Positions 1 through 11,000 of a DNA stretch of 28,082 bases are shown in pieces; position 1 is the first letter of the stretch, and each line of letters starts with the position of its first letter. The stretch comes from Promethearchaeota archaeon (GTDB taxonomy: Archaea > Asgardarchaeota > Lokiarchaeia > Sigynarchaeales > SOKP01), in assembly GCA_019894875.1 (NCBI GenBank), contig JAGXNR010000034.1, forward strand, positions 1 to 28,082. Reading direction: 5' to 3'. The position numbers and the translations under genes are program-made. The notes below the pieces were generated by a model, which searched no databases, was not told the origin of the DNA, and worked only from the letters and a program-made list of their open reading frames with translations.

Positions 1-949
1 GGCAAATGGTAATTACATTGCTTCTTTTACTTATGTATATTATGTATATTCATATACATTTGGAAACGGTGATGGAATATATGCCCATGGTTCATTTAAC
101 AATAGTATTAAAGGTAATACTGCATCTTACAATAGTGAGTATGGGATCGAGGTTCCTGCTGGAATCAATCACGAGATTTCAACGAATACTGCAGACTATA
201 ATAACGATACAGGTATTTTTTTAACCTCTTTATATAATGCGGAAATATTTTCAAATATTATTTCTGGAAATCGTATAAATGGTTTGCATCTATCTAATTG
301 TGAAAATAACAAGATTTATGAAAACACAGCCCAAAATCATTTAGATCAAGGATTCGTTAAAGAACATAATGGTATATTTTTAACTGATAGTATAGATAAT
401 GAGGTCTATGGTAATACACTTTTAAATTACACGAGAGGAGTGCATCTATATTCATATAGCGAAAACAATACTATTTTTGCCAATGAATTTAGTTACTGCA
501 TAGCCGGAATAATGGTAAGCTATAATAGTCATCGCAATCAATTAAATTATAATACTATAAATAGTAATTTTGGGGGAATTGAGTTGGATGGAATATCAAA
601 TACTACTATAGATTCTAATATTATTACTAATAGTTTCTCAGCGAGTATTAAATTAAGGGATAATAGTGATTACAATTTAATTATAAACAACTCAATCAAG
701 GGGGTTGGAAATCTTGGCATTGAACTCCATGATAGCAGCTATAATCTTATAAAAGAGAACACAATTACCCAGAAATACAAATGCTTCGAAGAATCTGGAA
801 ATTGCATTGGAAATATATTTGAAGATAATGTTTGCCGAGAAGTTACAGGAGCCCCACCTATTGGTGGATATGAACTATATATCATTTTTAGTATCTTGGG
901 GATCTCTTTAATCATACTTTTAAAAAAGCACGGAAAAATAAAGATTTAA
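1..949 (+). CDS. NosD-like right-handed beta-helix surface protein, 5' end cut by window
   Basis: The frame is open from base 2 to the TAA at 947-949, so this is the last 315 residues of a longer protein. The sequence is a string of short, Asn-rich repeats of roughly 22-24 residues of the type 'N-x-I-x-x-N-x-(4-8)-G-I-x-L', for example NTIFANEFSYCIAGIMV and NIITNSFSASIKL. This is characteristic of NosD/CASH parallel beta-helix proteins, which are often surface carbohydrate-binding or scaffold proteins. The C-terminus (about 848-946) reads GAPPIGGYELY, then a ~17-residue hydrophobic helix, then KKHGKIKI. That is a membrane anchor or a sorting tail of the Loki-CTERM style. A shorter TTG-started frame at 284 is only the 3' part of the same gene. 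The family is secure; the ligand or enzymatic activity cannot be told. Its 3' end converges with the minus-strand surface gene at 1049. Confidence 0.85.
   Translation, partial: ANGNYIASFTYVYYVYSYTFGNGDGIYAHGSFNNSIKGNTASYNSEYGIEVPAGINHEISTNTADYNNDTGIFLTSLYNAEIFSNIISGNRINGLHLSNCENNKIYENTAQNHLDQGFVKEHNGIFLTDSIDNEVYGNTLLNYTRGVHLYSYSENNTIFANEFSYCIAGIMVSYNSHRNQLNYNTINSNFGGIELDGISNTTIDSNIITNSFSASIKLRDNSDYNLIINNSIKGVGNLGIELHDSSYNLIKENTITQKYKCFEESGNCIGNIFEDNVCREVTGAPPIGGYELYIIFSILGISLIILLKKHGKIKI
848..946 (+). other. C-terminal surface-anchoring tail (Loki-CTERM-like)
   Basis: The last ~33 residues of the beta-helix protein are a short Pro-rich linker (GAPPIGGY), a hydrophobic stretch (LYIIFSILGISLIILL) and a Lys-rich end. 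The order motif, helix, basic tail is that of archaeal C-terminal sorting signals. The G-G-Y here and the A-G-Y at the end of the minus-strand surface protein occupy the same place. Whether a sortase-like enzyme cuts it, or it is a plain anchor, is inference. Confidence 0.55.
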
Positions 950-952
950 TAA

Positions 953-960
953 TTTTTTTT
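953..960 (+). terminator. T-tract terminator after the beta-helix gene
   Basis: A run of eight T lies four bases after the stop codon at 949, followed by more T-rich sequence. Archaeal RNA polymerase typically stops at such U-tracts without needing a hairpin. Confidence 0.45.
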
Positions 961-1024
961 CCTAATTTATTTTATTAGTAGTTATAGAAACATGTTCAGA
1001 TTTACTAATACTATAATATTTGGA

Positions 1025-1050
1025 GATTAAGCAAATTTTCTCGCTTAATC
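1025..1050. terminator. Perfect 8-bp stem-loop between convergent genes
   Basis: GATTAAGC (1025-1032) and GCTTAATC (1043-1050) are exact reverse complements around a 10-base loop. The right arm overlaps the TGA stop (1049-1051) of the minus-strand surface gene. It sits between two convergent genes, so it may act as a 3'-end or terminator structure for either. No strong T-tract follows it on the minus strand, so a role in mRNA stability is equally possible. Confidence 0.4.
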
Positions 1051-3910
1051 AGTTTGAGAAATGCATGCTACGTCTAATTATGTGTTTCCATATTTTTTTT
1101 GAAAATATCAATATAGTAAAGCAGAATCCCAAAATGAGTATTAGTAAATGATAACCAGCTATTCCTCCTTCTGGTCCCGGCTTTATTTCAAAGAAGTAAT
1201 CACTATAGTCAAATACTGATGAATTTGTTGAATCCTTGATTTTTATTTTGTAATTTGAGGAATCAGCCAAATCCCTCGATACTCGCCATAGAAATCTTCC
1301 ATCATTGAATTCATTACTCGCAAGAGTACTTACAAATCTACCATCCTTATAAAGTTCAATATCTACTCTATCAATCACACCTTTATGATCCCATGTAAGA
1401 TCATAATACTGCCCCTTACTAAGGGAAACTGAAGAATTTGGATAGGTAATACCCAGCCATTTTATAATATAGATTTCAAAATCTTGACTCCAATCAGTAA
1501 CATATTCATAATCAGAAACAGAAATCTTAATCCTCCAATCTGTGCTAGCCTGTACCCCTTCCATTATTGTCCATTCAAAGGATCCATCGTTCTCTACATT
1601 TTCAAATGTTTGAATCAAATTAGTTCCTTGATAAATGCTTAAGTTAACCTTAAATATAGTACCTGTTGTACCCCACGTGATTGTATAAGTATTAGTAGCA
1701 GCCCATTCAGAAGAACTTGAAGGGGTAGTTAGAAAAACCGATTTATCGGTATAAATTTCAAAACTCGAGCTATAGGTAAAAATCGAGCTATTATGTGCAT
1801 CAATTATTTTCACATACCAATCAGTTTCCGGTTCAGGATTATACGGTAAAATCCACAGATAACTTCCGTCGTTTTCAGTCTCACCTAATGAATATTTTAA
1901 ATCAAATCCTTTATAAATTTCAATTATGACTCTTGATATATTAGCTCTTGCTGAATTACCCCAGCTTATTAGATAACTTGATTCAGATTTCCATGCAGAG
2001 GTGCTATGTGGATTTGTAATATAAATATCAGGAATGAGTTTTATTTCAAACTCCTCACTCCAAGCAAATATAGAGCTATTGTAAATGTCGATAATTTTCA
2101 AGCTGTAATCACTTCCTGCTACTTGGACCACAGGAATTTCCCAAAACCTTGCCCAATCATTTTCTGTCGAATTCACAATGGAATATTGAAAGATTCCTCC
2201 TTTAAACAGTTCAATATCCACATAGCTAATATTACCCGTTGATGCCCAAGTAATATATTGACTTGTACCTCTTTCCCATACGGTTTTTGTGTTAGGATAG
2301 ATAAACGAAAATGATTTATAGGTAAAAATTTCAAAGTAGGGGCTATATGCAAAAATACTTGAATTATCACTATCAATTATTTTTACTCGCCAAATAACAC
2401 CGGCCTCGACACTAAAGTTGAGAAAATAGTTAAAAATACCATCATTTTCGGTTCTGTTTACGATTGAATACTTAAATTCAGTTCCATTATATAACTCAAT
2501 ATCAACAAAATCTATGGTACCTAGAGTGCTCCACATTATCGCATAATAATTATTGGAGGACCAAGAAGAGCTTGATGTGGGAGAGATTATGGTTATAGAA
2601 GAAGCTATATGAAACAGATCACTTAAAGAATAGGTAGTAGGATCCATACTACTACTAATATTTACTATCCAATCCGTACCTCGTTCTGTATCGTCGGGGA
2701 TTAACCAGGAAAATACCCCTTGAGCTTCAGAAGTATTTATGTTCGGGAATGCAAATTTCAATTTATTTCCTTTATAAATTTCAATATCGATGAGACCGAA
2801 AGATGATTCTGAAATCCATGTTATATCGTAGCTACTCCCTTCCTCCCACACAGAATTCTCATTGGGAGTGAGGATTTTTATTGGGCTCATTAAGAAATGT
2901 CTAATTTCTGTTGGATACACATTAGTATCAATATCTGTTCCAAAAACTTGAATAGTATGATGACCGTAATCTGGTAGTTCAATTAAAAAGTCTCCTGGAA
3001 TACTAATGTTTGCCTGACCATCAAGACTATATTTAAAATTGTCGAATTCTATTGCGCTTTCATAAGTAAAACTTAAAGGAAGTCCTTCCTCAAAGTTATC
3101 TCCTTCTGAATAATAAGGATTATCCCAAGAAAAACCAAAAGCATCAAAATAGGCACCACCATCAGGATAGTTAACTCTAGAATATAGCACTACACCGTCT
3201 ATCACTACACTTGTTGGGGGATCGCTACCCCAGACCATTTTCCACATTTGAAGCTCTCCAGAAGAATGCCCATCAACAGTAAGTTTCCATTTTTCTTTTG
3301 ATAATCCTTTATATCCTACAGAAGTTGTTTCAAAATCAATCTTAACGTGATGCCATAGATTATCTTGTGGTTTATAACCTCCTGCTAGAGATATAATGTC
3401 AGAACCAGTAGTATATGGATCAATAGACCACCAATATCTCCATTGGTCACCCTCAACATAAAAGTGTACTGGTTCCCAATCAATACCTAAAAACATCTCT
3501 AATTTATCAGACGCATCTTCTGTTCTAAAATAAAATTCAACAGTGCCATAATATGCTGGAAATAGAGGACCTATTCGAGATCCCTGATAAAGATAAGAAG
3601 ATCCTCCAAATCCTAATTTTAAAACGTGATTATGTCCATCCAATTCATCAATTATTCCATTATAACCATCAAAATCACCATAGTCCTCAAAATCATATGA
3701 ACAACGATAATCATCCGTGTCTCTTAAGTAAGTCTTATTATCAGGATAAGTAATATTAACGAAGGGTTGACTTGTTTTGGGGATTATATCATGAACATTT
3801 TCCTCAAAGTTTAAAGAGATTTTACTATTATATTGGGGATCTATATTTGAAGCTAAGATCAACAATATTCCTAGTAGTATGATAGAAGGTAATTTTTTTG
3901 ATTTGATCAC
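1049..3910 (-). CDS. Secreted surface protein: LamG-like domain plus six Kre9/KNH-like repeats
   Basis: 953 residues. The start is GTG at 3908-3910, with AAAGGA five bases upstream as Shine-Dalgarno. Residues 1-21 (MIKSKK then a Leu/Ile-rich core) are a signal peptide. Residues ~70-272 form a concanavalin A/LamG-like domain with the motif NLWHHVKIDFE and an end of the type 'DAFGFSWD...GDN'. Residues ~343-910 hold six repeats of about 95 residues: P-x-x-x-x-x-W near the start, 'Y-x-I-x-W', 'VDIELYKG', 'ENDG-x-F-x-W', then 'KIID..NSS' and 'FEI'. This is the pattern of the Kre9/KNH (Ser-Thr-rich GPI-anchored family) beta-sandwich. NxS/NxT sequons are many, suggesting glycosylation. The tail PGPEGGIAGY, a helix (~919-937) and KKIWKHIIRR anchors it. 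It is divergent from the membrane-protein gene at 4130 and convergent with the beta-helix gene. A structural or adhesive role on the cell surface is inferred; no catalytic motif is seen. Confidence 0.85.
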   Translation of the reverse strand: MIKSKKLPSIILLGILLILASNIDPQYNSKISLNFEENVHDIIPKTSQPFVNITYPDNKTYLRDTDDYRCSYDFEDYGDFDGYNGIIDELDGHNHVLKLGFGGSSYLYQGSRIGPLFPAYYGTVEFYFRTEDASDKLEMFLGIDWEPVHFYVEGDQWRYWWSIDPYTTGSDIISLAGGYKPQDNLWHHVKIDFETTSVGYKGLSKEKWKLTVDGHSSGELQMWKMVWGSDPPTSVVIDGVVLYSRVNYPDGGAYFDAFGFSWDNPYYSEGDNFEEGLPLSFTYESAIEFDNFKYSLDGQANISIPGDFLIELPDYGHHTIQVFGTDIDTNVYPTEIRHFLMSPIKILTPNENSVWEEGSSYDITWISESSFGLIDIEIYKGNKLKFAFPNINTSEAQGVFSWLIPDDTERGTDWIVNISSSMDPTTYSLSDLFHIASSITIISPTSSSSWSSNNYYAIMWSTLGTIDFVDIELYNGTEFKYSIVNRTENDGIFNYFLNFSVEAGVIWRVKIIDSDNSSIFAYSPYFEIFTYKSFSFIYPNTKTVWERGTSQYITWASTGNISYVDIELFKGGIFQYSIVNSTENDWARFWEIPVVQVAGSDYSLKIIDIYNSSIFAWSEEFEIKLIPDIYITNPHSTSAWKSESSYLISWGNSARANISRVIIEIYKGFDLKYSLGETENDGSYLWILPYNPEPETDWYVKIIDAHNSSIFTYSSSFEIYTDKSVFLTTPSSSSEWAATNTYTITWGTTGTIFKVNLSIYQGTNLIQTFENVENDGSFEWTIMEGVQASTDWRIKISVSDYEYVTDWSQDFEIYIIKWLGITYPNSSVSLSKGQYYDLTWDHKGVIDRVDIELYKDGRFVSTLASNEFNDGRFLWRVSRDLADSSNYKIKIKDSTNSSVFDYSDYFFEIKPGPEGGIAGYHLLILILGFCFTILIFSKKIWKHIIRRSMHFSN
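1181..2884 (-). repeat. Six tandem ~95-residue Kre9/KNH-like domain repeats
   Basis: Protein residues about 343-436, 439-528, 534-624, 628-720, 724-815 and 819-910 align by eye on W, 'Y-x-I-x-W', 'IE(I/L)YKG', 'NDG', 'KI-x-D' and 'F-EI'. The spacing is 94-96 residues (282-288 bases). Copies 2 and 3 are most alike, both with VDIEL and YSIVN; copies 1 and 5 have drifted more. The DNA is not obviously repetitive, so the duplication is old. Confidence 0.8.
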
Positions 3911-4129
3911 AGTAATCCTTTATTTATAGATTTCAAATCTTCTTTAAGACACATCTACATTTAAGTCTATTCCTAGTAAAAAGTAATAGACAAAAAAGTT
4001 TAATTTATATTTTATCAGATATGTATAATATTAAATAAATCTTCTTTGCGGAATCAAAAAAAATAGTTATAACAATTTGCTTGAGCTCAGAGTTATTATT
4101 CTATCCATCAAAAATTAAAGCTTCACTCT
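3911..4129. promoter_or_regulatory. Divergent intergenic region with promoters for both surface genes
   Basis: 219 bases, strongly AT-rich, between a minus-strand GTG start (3910) and a plus-strand ATG (4130). On the minus strand TATAAATAAAGGA (3917-3929) lies so close to the start that its AAAGGA is more likely the ribosome site than the TATA part a promoter. On the plus strand AAAGTTTAATTTATATT (about 3996-4012) and TATAATATTAAATAAA (about 4024-4039) are the best TATA-like candidates. No operator-like dyad stands out. Confidence 0.4.
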
Positions 4130-4987
4130 ATGAAGAGGGTTAATAAGATTAATTTTAAATTTTTTAGAAAAAAGGGAAGAGAAAATTCACCTATATTAGA
4201 AAAAATAAGCCTCATTCTTAAATCAAAAAAGGTTCGACTAGTTCTAAATCTGTTAGTGGTATTTTTAGGCATTGGTCTAATAACTAGCGGAACTATACTG
4301 AGTTTTGGATCTCAAATGGTGCATAATGAAAATCTTATCGAGTACAATTTTGCTAGTACTCTTTTGACTATAAAGAATTTAAAAGAAACTGAATTTCAAG
4401 CACTTTTAGATGAAGTGAAAAATGATCCCCTAGATGGCTTATATGATGAAAAATTACCTTCTGCAGAAGATATCTTTTACGAGGAATGGGCAAATGATTG
4501 GTTTCCTGTGGTAGAGATCCCTATCATTGGAGGATATATTCAAGCAGAATGTGCTGAAATAATAGGTGATGTAAATCTGGATGATCTACCACCCAATGCG
4601 GATTTAAATATTTGTTCTCATTTGAATCCTTCTGGAATTACAATAGAGCAGTGTCAAGAGCTCTGGAATCCTTCAAATTCTCTATCACTTGTATCAAGAG
4701 GTGATGTAATATGGTTAGATGCAATTGATAATGATGATTATAACAATACCCTAAGATTTGCCTTCAATCTTAGCGAATATCAATTAAATTTAATCTATAA
4801 TTGGGTAAATATAAGTCGGCTAGGATGGATGAAAGTTTATGCAATGGAGGCTCAATTAACGGTTAATCCAATTTTACTCTCCGCTTCAATAGCCATTGGG
4901 GGGATAACAGCGTTTTTTGCATATAAATATCTAAGACCAAAGCTTAAACGAAAGATATTACCTGAATCTAATGAAAAAACTACTTGA
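4130..4987 (+). CDS. Unknown membrane protein, two helices flanking an extracytoplasmic domain
   Basis: 285 residues, ATG start. I do not recognise the family. A basic N-terminal cytoplasmic stretch (residues 1-35) is followed by a helix (about 36-58), a soluble acidic domain of ~185 residues, a second helix (about 246-267) and a basic tail (RPKLKRK). The middle domain is probably outside the cell. It contains three cysteines (141, 162, 175) and three NxT/NxS sequons near its end. Overall topology, two anchors around one ectodomain, recalls receptor-like or scaffold proteins, but I see no motif that names a function. The giant surface gene starts only 44 bases downstream on the same strand, so co-transcription and a joint role at the envelope are likely. 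The flanking genes on both sides encode surface proteins. Confidence 0.75.
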   Translation: MKRVNKINFKFFRKKGRENSPILEKISLILKSKKVRLVLNLLVVFLGIGLITSGTILSFGSQMVHNENLIEYNFASTLLTIKNLKETEFQALLDEVKNDPLDGLYDEKLPSAEDIFYEEWANDWFPVVEIPIIGGYIQAECAEIIGDVNLDDLPPNADLNICSHLNPSGITIEQCQELWNPSNSLSLVSRGDVIWLDAIDNDDYNNTLRFAFNLSEYQLNLIYNWVNISRLGWMKVYAMEAQLTVNPILLSASIAIGGITAFFAYKYLRPKLKRKILPESNEKTT

Positions 4988-5031
4988 AAATATTTTCTAA
5001 TAAATTATTTTAAATCATCAAATTAGTATAA

Positions 5032-8000
5032 ATGAGAGATTATGAGATGCAAACAAAAAAACCAAGTATTAAATTAAAGGCTATATTGTTGAGTATTATA
5101 GTTATCCTTTCTAGTTTCATTCATATTCTATTCCTAACTTTAGGTTTTGTTGAAATTATAGATTTTAGATGTGATGCTGAAATCGTTGGATACAAGCGAT
5201 ATGAAACTGATGTTAATGAAGAAATTAATTTTATTTATGATGTAGATAACTATGAAAATACAAGTGTGTTTTTAGGAGATGGTACCTACATTGACTACAT
5301 CATAGGGTCCACTTTTTCCCACTCTTATAATACTGAAGGAATTTATAATGTGACATTTTGGGCTATGGGAGCTGGACCTCCTGATTCAGAATGGTTAATA
5401 ATCGAGGTAACGAATGATGCTCCGGATTTTGATATCGGATATACATCTATAGAATATCATAACGGAACATTTGATTTTGAGGATAACGGGGTTGGATTGC
5501 CACCTCAAGGTTGGAATGAATATAATAATGATATTGATTTCTATTTAGGAGAAAATACGATTATAACTGCTGGAACGGTAGTTGGAGGTAATGTTTCAAA
5601 TCTCTTTCTCGAAGACTTTGTGTATTGGAATATCACGTCTATACATACTGGTCAAGAATATCGATATATAGATATTATTCTTAAATTTGAACAATGGGAA
5701 AACCATATTTTGACTCCAGAAACCTATAAATTCTATTTTTCAGCAAATGACTCTATGTCTTTATTAATGTTTAATCCTGAGTTAGAAGTGAATGAAATAC
5801 TATTTGATGGAAGTTATGCATATGGACAAGTTATAACATTGAATTATCCTCAGATTCTGGAACTATATGCGAGTTTTTATATCGAAGGTAGTGTTAATGA
5901 TACAGAAAGTATAATGATTGATTTTCTTAAGTTTGAAAGAGTTGAAAAGGGGGTAGAAGTTGTAAAAGATGAGCATGATCATGGTAAAATTGTCAAAATG
6001 AATTTTGGTGGACCAGAACAATATTGTGGTATGCGCCAAACTTTTCCTATGCAAGAATATGGAACTATTGAATTGTGGTATAAGACGGAAAACACGAATA
6101 TTGGCGGGGATATATTTTCGATTTCAGATGAATTTGGTTTATCTCAAAAAGAAAATACTTGGTATGTATCAGGGAATGATATTACGGATCCCTTTTACGG
6201 ATTTGCTCCACTCCCACAAAATAAAACATGGTATCACGTAAGAATTGACTGGGCTGGACCTTTCATTAGCAATTATATGGGATTAGGTTATGGTTATTTT
6301 AAGGTATATATTAATGGAGAATCAAGTAAAGAATTTGGAATGAATCCGTCGTGGATAGGAATAAATTCATTGAATTTTGAGTCTAACGGAACTGTTTATA
6401 TAGATGCTGTGGGATATTCCTGGGATCCTCTTTATGATGTTGGGAACAATTTCGTAATTATAAATCCAGACCATTTATACGAAGATCTTGAATTAAGATT
6501 TAGTGTAATTAATTTAGAAGAATCTGAAATCGATAAAGTAGGATTTAGTTATAATTTAGAAACAGATGTTTGTGCTAATTATTCATATCTTTGGGATTTT
6601 GGTGATGGAAACTACTCTCGCGAAGAATCACCCACTTATAAATTTACTAATGCAGGAGAATATCCTGTTCGCTTAACTTTAGTGGATGATCAAGGAGCTA
6701 TGAAAACAAGGTTAAGAACCTTTATAATAGAAAATAAAAGACCGACTTCCTCAATTATACATGGTCTGAACTATGATGTTAGCTATGATTTTAAGTTCGA
6801 TATTTCTGGTCAATCTCCAACGGGGTTATATACACACGGAAATATTGAAGTAATTGATTTTAAAGATGAATTCTCAAAAGTCTTGGAAATAGATAATGAA
6901 GCAGGTGGATACGGAATGATAAGATTTCCTGAATCCGAAATTAATTATAATGGTTCAGTGGAATTTTGGATGTATTTTACGAGTCATGAAAATGATCAAT
7001 TCTTTTTCTGGGTAGATAAATTAAATGATGTATATAATAATCCCCTAGCCTTAAGAAATTCTACTAGGTTTGGCTTTTTTAATGGAAAATGGATGCTATA
7101 CTATACATTTAAGGGATCGAGTAATGAGGATCGTTATGCATATGCTGAAATCCTGGAATTGGATCAACCTCAGATAGATAAATGGACACATATTAGATTT
7201 GATTATTGTTTTTCGGAGAACACCAACTATGAGGGTTTAACTGGAAACCAATGGAGAGTTTATATAGATGGGCAACCTTCAAACATTTATGATGCTGTAG
7301 GGAAAGAGTTTAATAGACTAGGTATCGATTTTAAAGCAGGATCCCACATGTTTATGGATTCATTCGGTTTTACAAGTGATCCTTCCTATCAACTTGGAGA
7401 TAATAATCCAACTCGATTAGAAACATATTATGGCACTTGGGATTTTCGATTTTATCCTAATGGACCTATACCCTATGATGAAACCATTCAATCTACAGTT
7501 TTAGGACCTTGGATGTTTGCTTCTTATAATTTTGAAAAAATCTCAGATAGCTGTTCAGCGAATATCATTTCCGAATTAGATGGGCATCATAAAGTCCTAG
7601 AGTTATACGACAATGATAATGAAGATCTTGTTTTCGCTTCCCTCTTGGATTTAGCAGAAGCTAATCATGGAACTCTTGAATTTTGGTTGAGAACAACTGA
7701 TACATCCCAAGGGCTTGTAATGTCTCTTGGACATCATGTGTTTTATAGCGGAATATGGTTAGGTTCTGATGGAGATTGGTGGTATAAAAATGGAGATGAA
7801 TATATCCCTATTTCAGATCTTCCTTCTATGAGTAATGATACATGGCATCATATTAGAGTTGATTTCGAATGTAGAGAGAATGGCAATTATTACGGATTAA
7901 GTAAAAATCAATTTAATATACGAATTGATGGTGTTCAATCTCAACATGGACCTTTTAATTTTGATGTTCCAGTATCAGATTTTAGTTGGAATATTTGGAG

Positions 8001-11000
8001 CACTAAGGAACAAGGTGTAGATTATTCAATATTTCTTGATGCAATAGGAGCGTCTTGGGATCCGACGTATGATGTAGGAGATAATCTTCATCCTAGAATG
8101 AGTGTTTATGCCGATACAGAGATTATTTTTTCAGGTGATTGTACTGACACACCTACAGACAAAGATAATTTAAGATATCTATGGATGTTCGGTGATAATC
8201 AAACGGGATTCGGGCAAACTGTTTTACATCGTTATGGACGAGCGGGAAAATATAAAGTAAAACTAATAACTATTGATGATAATGGGATATTTGATACTTA
8301 TGAACAATATATCTGGATTGATAATTATTATCCAGATATTCATATAAATTATTTAAGATATGGCTCAACTACTTTTGACTTTGACGATGACAAGATTGGA
8401 GAATTTCCTGAAGGTTGGTATCGAAGTTATTTAGAGGAAATAACAGCAAATATTACTAAAGTAGTGGAAGGTATTGATGAGTTTCAAAATATCGTCTTAA
8501 TAGGAAATAGTACGGGAATTGGAGGAATATGGACTTGCAATGTTAATAACTTACCATATAATCAATCAGATCCCGGTGATTTGAATTTATTGAATGGGAC
8601 AATAGAATTTTGGCTTTATACTACGGATACCTCCATTTCAGAGATATATATCTCATTTTTTGAAGATAATTCTCAAGATGGGATCTTTATTGAATTTGTG
8701 AACGGATCATGGAGTCATGGGGCACATGAATTAATTTTTGAAAACAATTGGGAATTGCAGGATAATTCATGGGCACATTTTAGAATCGATTTCTGTTGTG
8801 ATAATAGCCTTTATAATGACCTCGAAAATGACACATTTATTATCTATGCTGATGATAATCCATCCCAGATTTTAGAGATGAATCATAACATTCATCCGGA
8901 TATTTCGAATCTTACGTGCTTTGGAATTTTTACAGATATTATATCTGATCAACCCATTCAAGTATATGTTGATAATTTTGGCTTCTCTTGGGATCCATAT
9001 TATATAATTGGGGAAAATAAATTCCCCTATACCCAACACGAATTTAATGAAGGAGAGACAATAATTCTTGAAGCAATTGGGTACGACACGTTCACAGATT
9101 ATCAACAACTTATTTATCAGTGGGGGGATTCCTATATGAATATTGGAGAATGGGAAGATCAAGGTTGGTATTATTCATTAACTTTTCTAAATAACATCTA
9201 TGGAGATGAAGATGGTGTTTATCCAATTATAGGCTTTGTGGGAGATCCACTATATATTTGGGATATTGATTCCTATAATCTCACGGTTGAGAACGTATTA
9301 CCCACTCTTGATATTCATTCTGCATATATTATAACAAACATCTCAGGTTCAATCTATAGTAATGATATTGAAGGTGCTAATTTTAGTGTTTCCATTGTTT
9401 CGGATAACGATAATCAAACGATTTATTTAGCTAATTACCCTTCAAATTATCAAGGTAATTTAATAGAATTGAATTCTTCAATCATTAGTCTGGATGCTTC
9501 AGAAGAATGGAATATACTAGTTAATCAGACAGCAAGAGAAGGAGGGCAACATACCCTTAATTTAACCTTATTATTTGAAAATGGTTATCAGGTAGAATTA
9601 GATAAGAATTTTGATGGAATAGATACTCTTTGGACGATTGATCTAAATGAAATTTGGATTGACTCGAATAATCTTTCATCCGTCCCTCTAACTTTTGGAT
9701 GTACTATTTCAGATCCTAGTGATGATAAAATTTTACTTACAATTGATTACATAATTCAAATGAATTATGAAGTTGATTATAGTACTCCAATTTATAATAA
9801 ATCATTTATAATTGGTGGTACTAATGAAGATATTACTTGCTATTTAGAAATATTAGAGAGAAACAGTAAAAAATTTGTCGAATTAAAATTTATTCAAACT
9901 ATACCTAACGATTGGTATTTAGATCTAATAAGTGGAACTTTCCCTGTCAGTTATGATTTCTTTTTTAATGGTGACATGACAGATTTAGATATTCATAACA
10001 CCGCCATTGACATTTTAAATAACGAAAATATAAATACTATCGATTTTGATGGCTCAAATCATTTTATTAACGCAGAATATTATGAAACTCAACTACCAAA
10101 CAATATTCAATATGAGACCTTTGGTTTCAATATCACATCTAAATTTCAATTCGATAATCTTTCACCTAAAATTATAATATATGCTCCGGATAGTATAATG
10201 GAAGATCAATCCTTAGCATATTCTGCTGAAACTTATGATATTAATGGTGATTATACAGAAACAAATATATCATTTGGAATAAATTATGGTGAGGGATTGG
10301 AATATCAACCAATGTTAAACTCGGGTAATGAGCCACTTAAAGCAAACTTTACATATACTAATGCCGGGATGTATTTAATTCAAGTTATTGCTGACGATGG
10401 GGTAAATATTGCGAAAAAACTTCACTTAATTGAAGTTATAAATAGAGCTCCATATGCAAAGGTACGAAGCTTTCAAAATGTAACCCATGAAGACGAGGTT
10501 ATTATTTTTAAGGCAGATTTCTATGATACTGATTCTGATATAAAATTCCTTCGACATTATTGGGATTTTGGGGATGGGGTATATTCAGCAGATAAGTCTC
10601 CCTCACATGCTTATATGGAAGCGGGTATTTATACTGTAAAACTTCATGTTAAGGATAATAATGGTGACTCTTTCTGTGCAACTTATATTATTGAAGTTGT
10701 AGAAAATCCTCCTAATATTATTGGTCCATTTTCTTTTAGTGGTATTGAAGGGCAAACTATAACTCTAAATGTTGATGTTATTGATAGTATTGCTGATTAT
10801 AATATGGCTTATACCTGGGAAATTTATAGAAGGCTAAATAGTTATAATAGCACTTACAATTTTGATGAAATTGAGACAGATGATCTACCGGGGTTTCCAT
10901 TTGAATTTTATAATGATCCTAATGTAAATAATAGAATTGTGGAAGAAATAGCCGGTCATTATAAAGTATTAGAGATAGAAGATAATAATAATCAAGGAGA

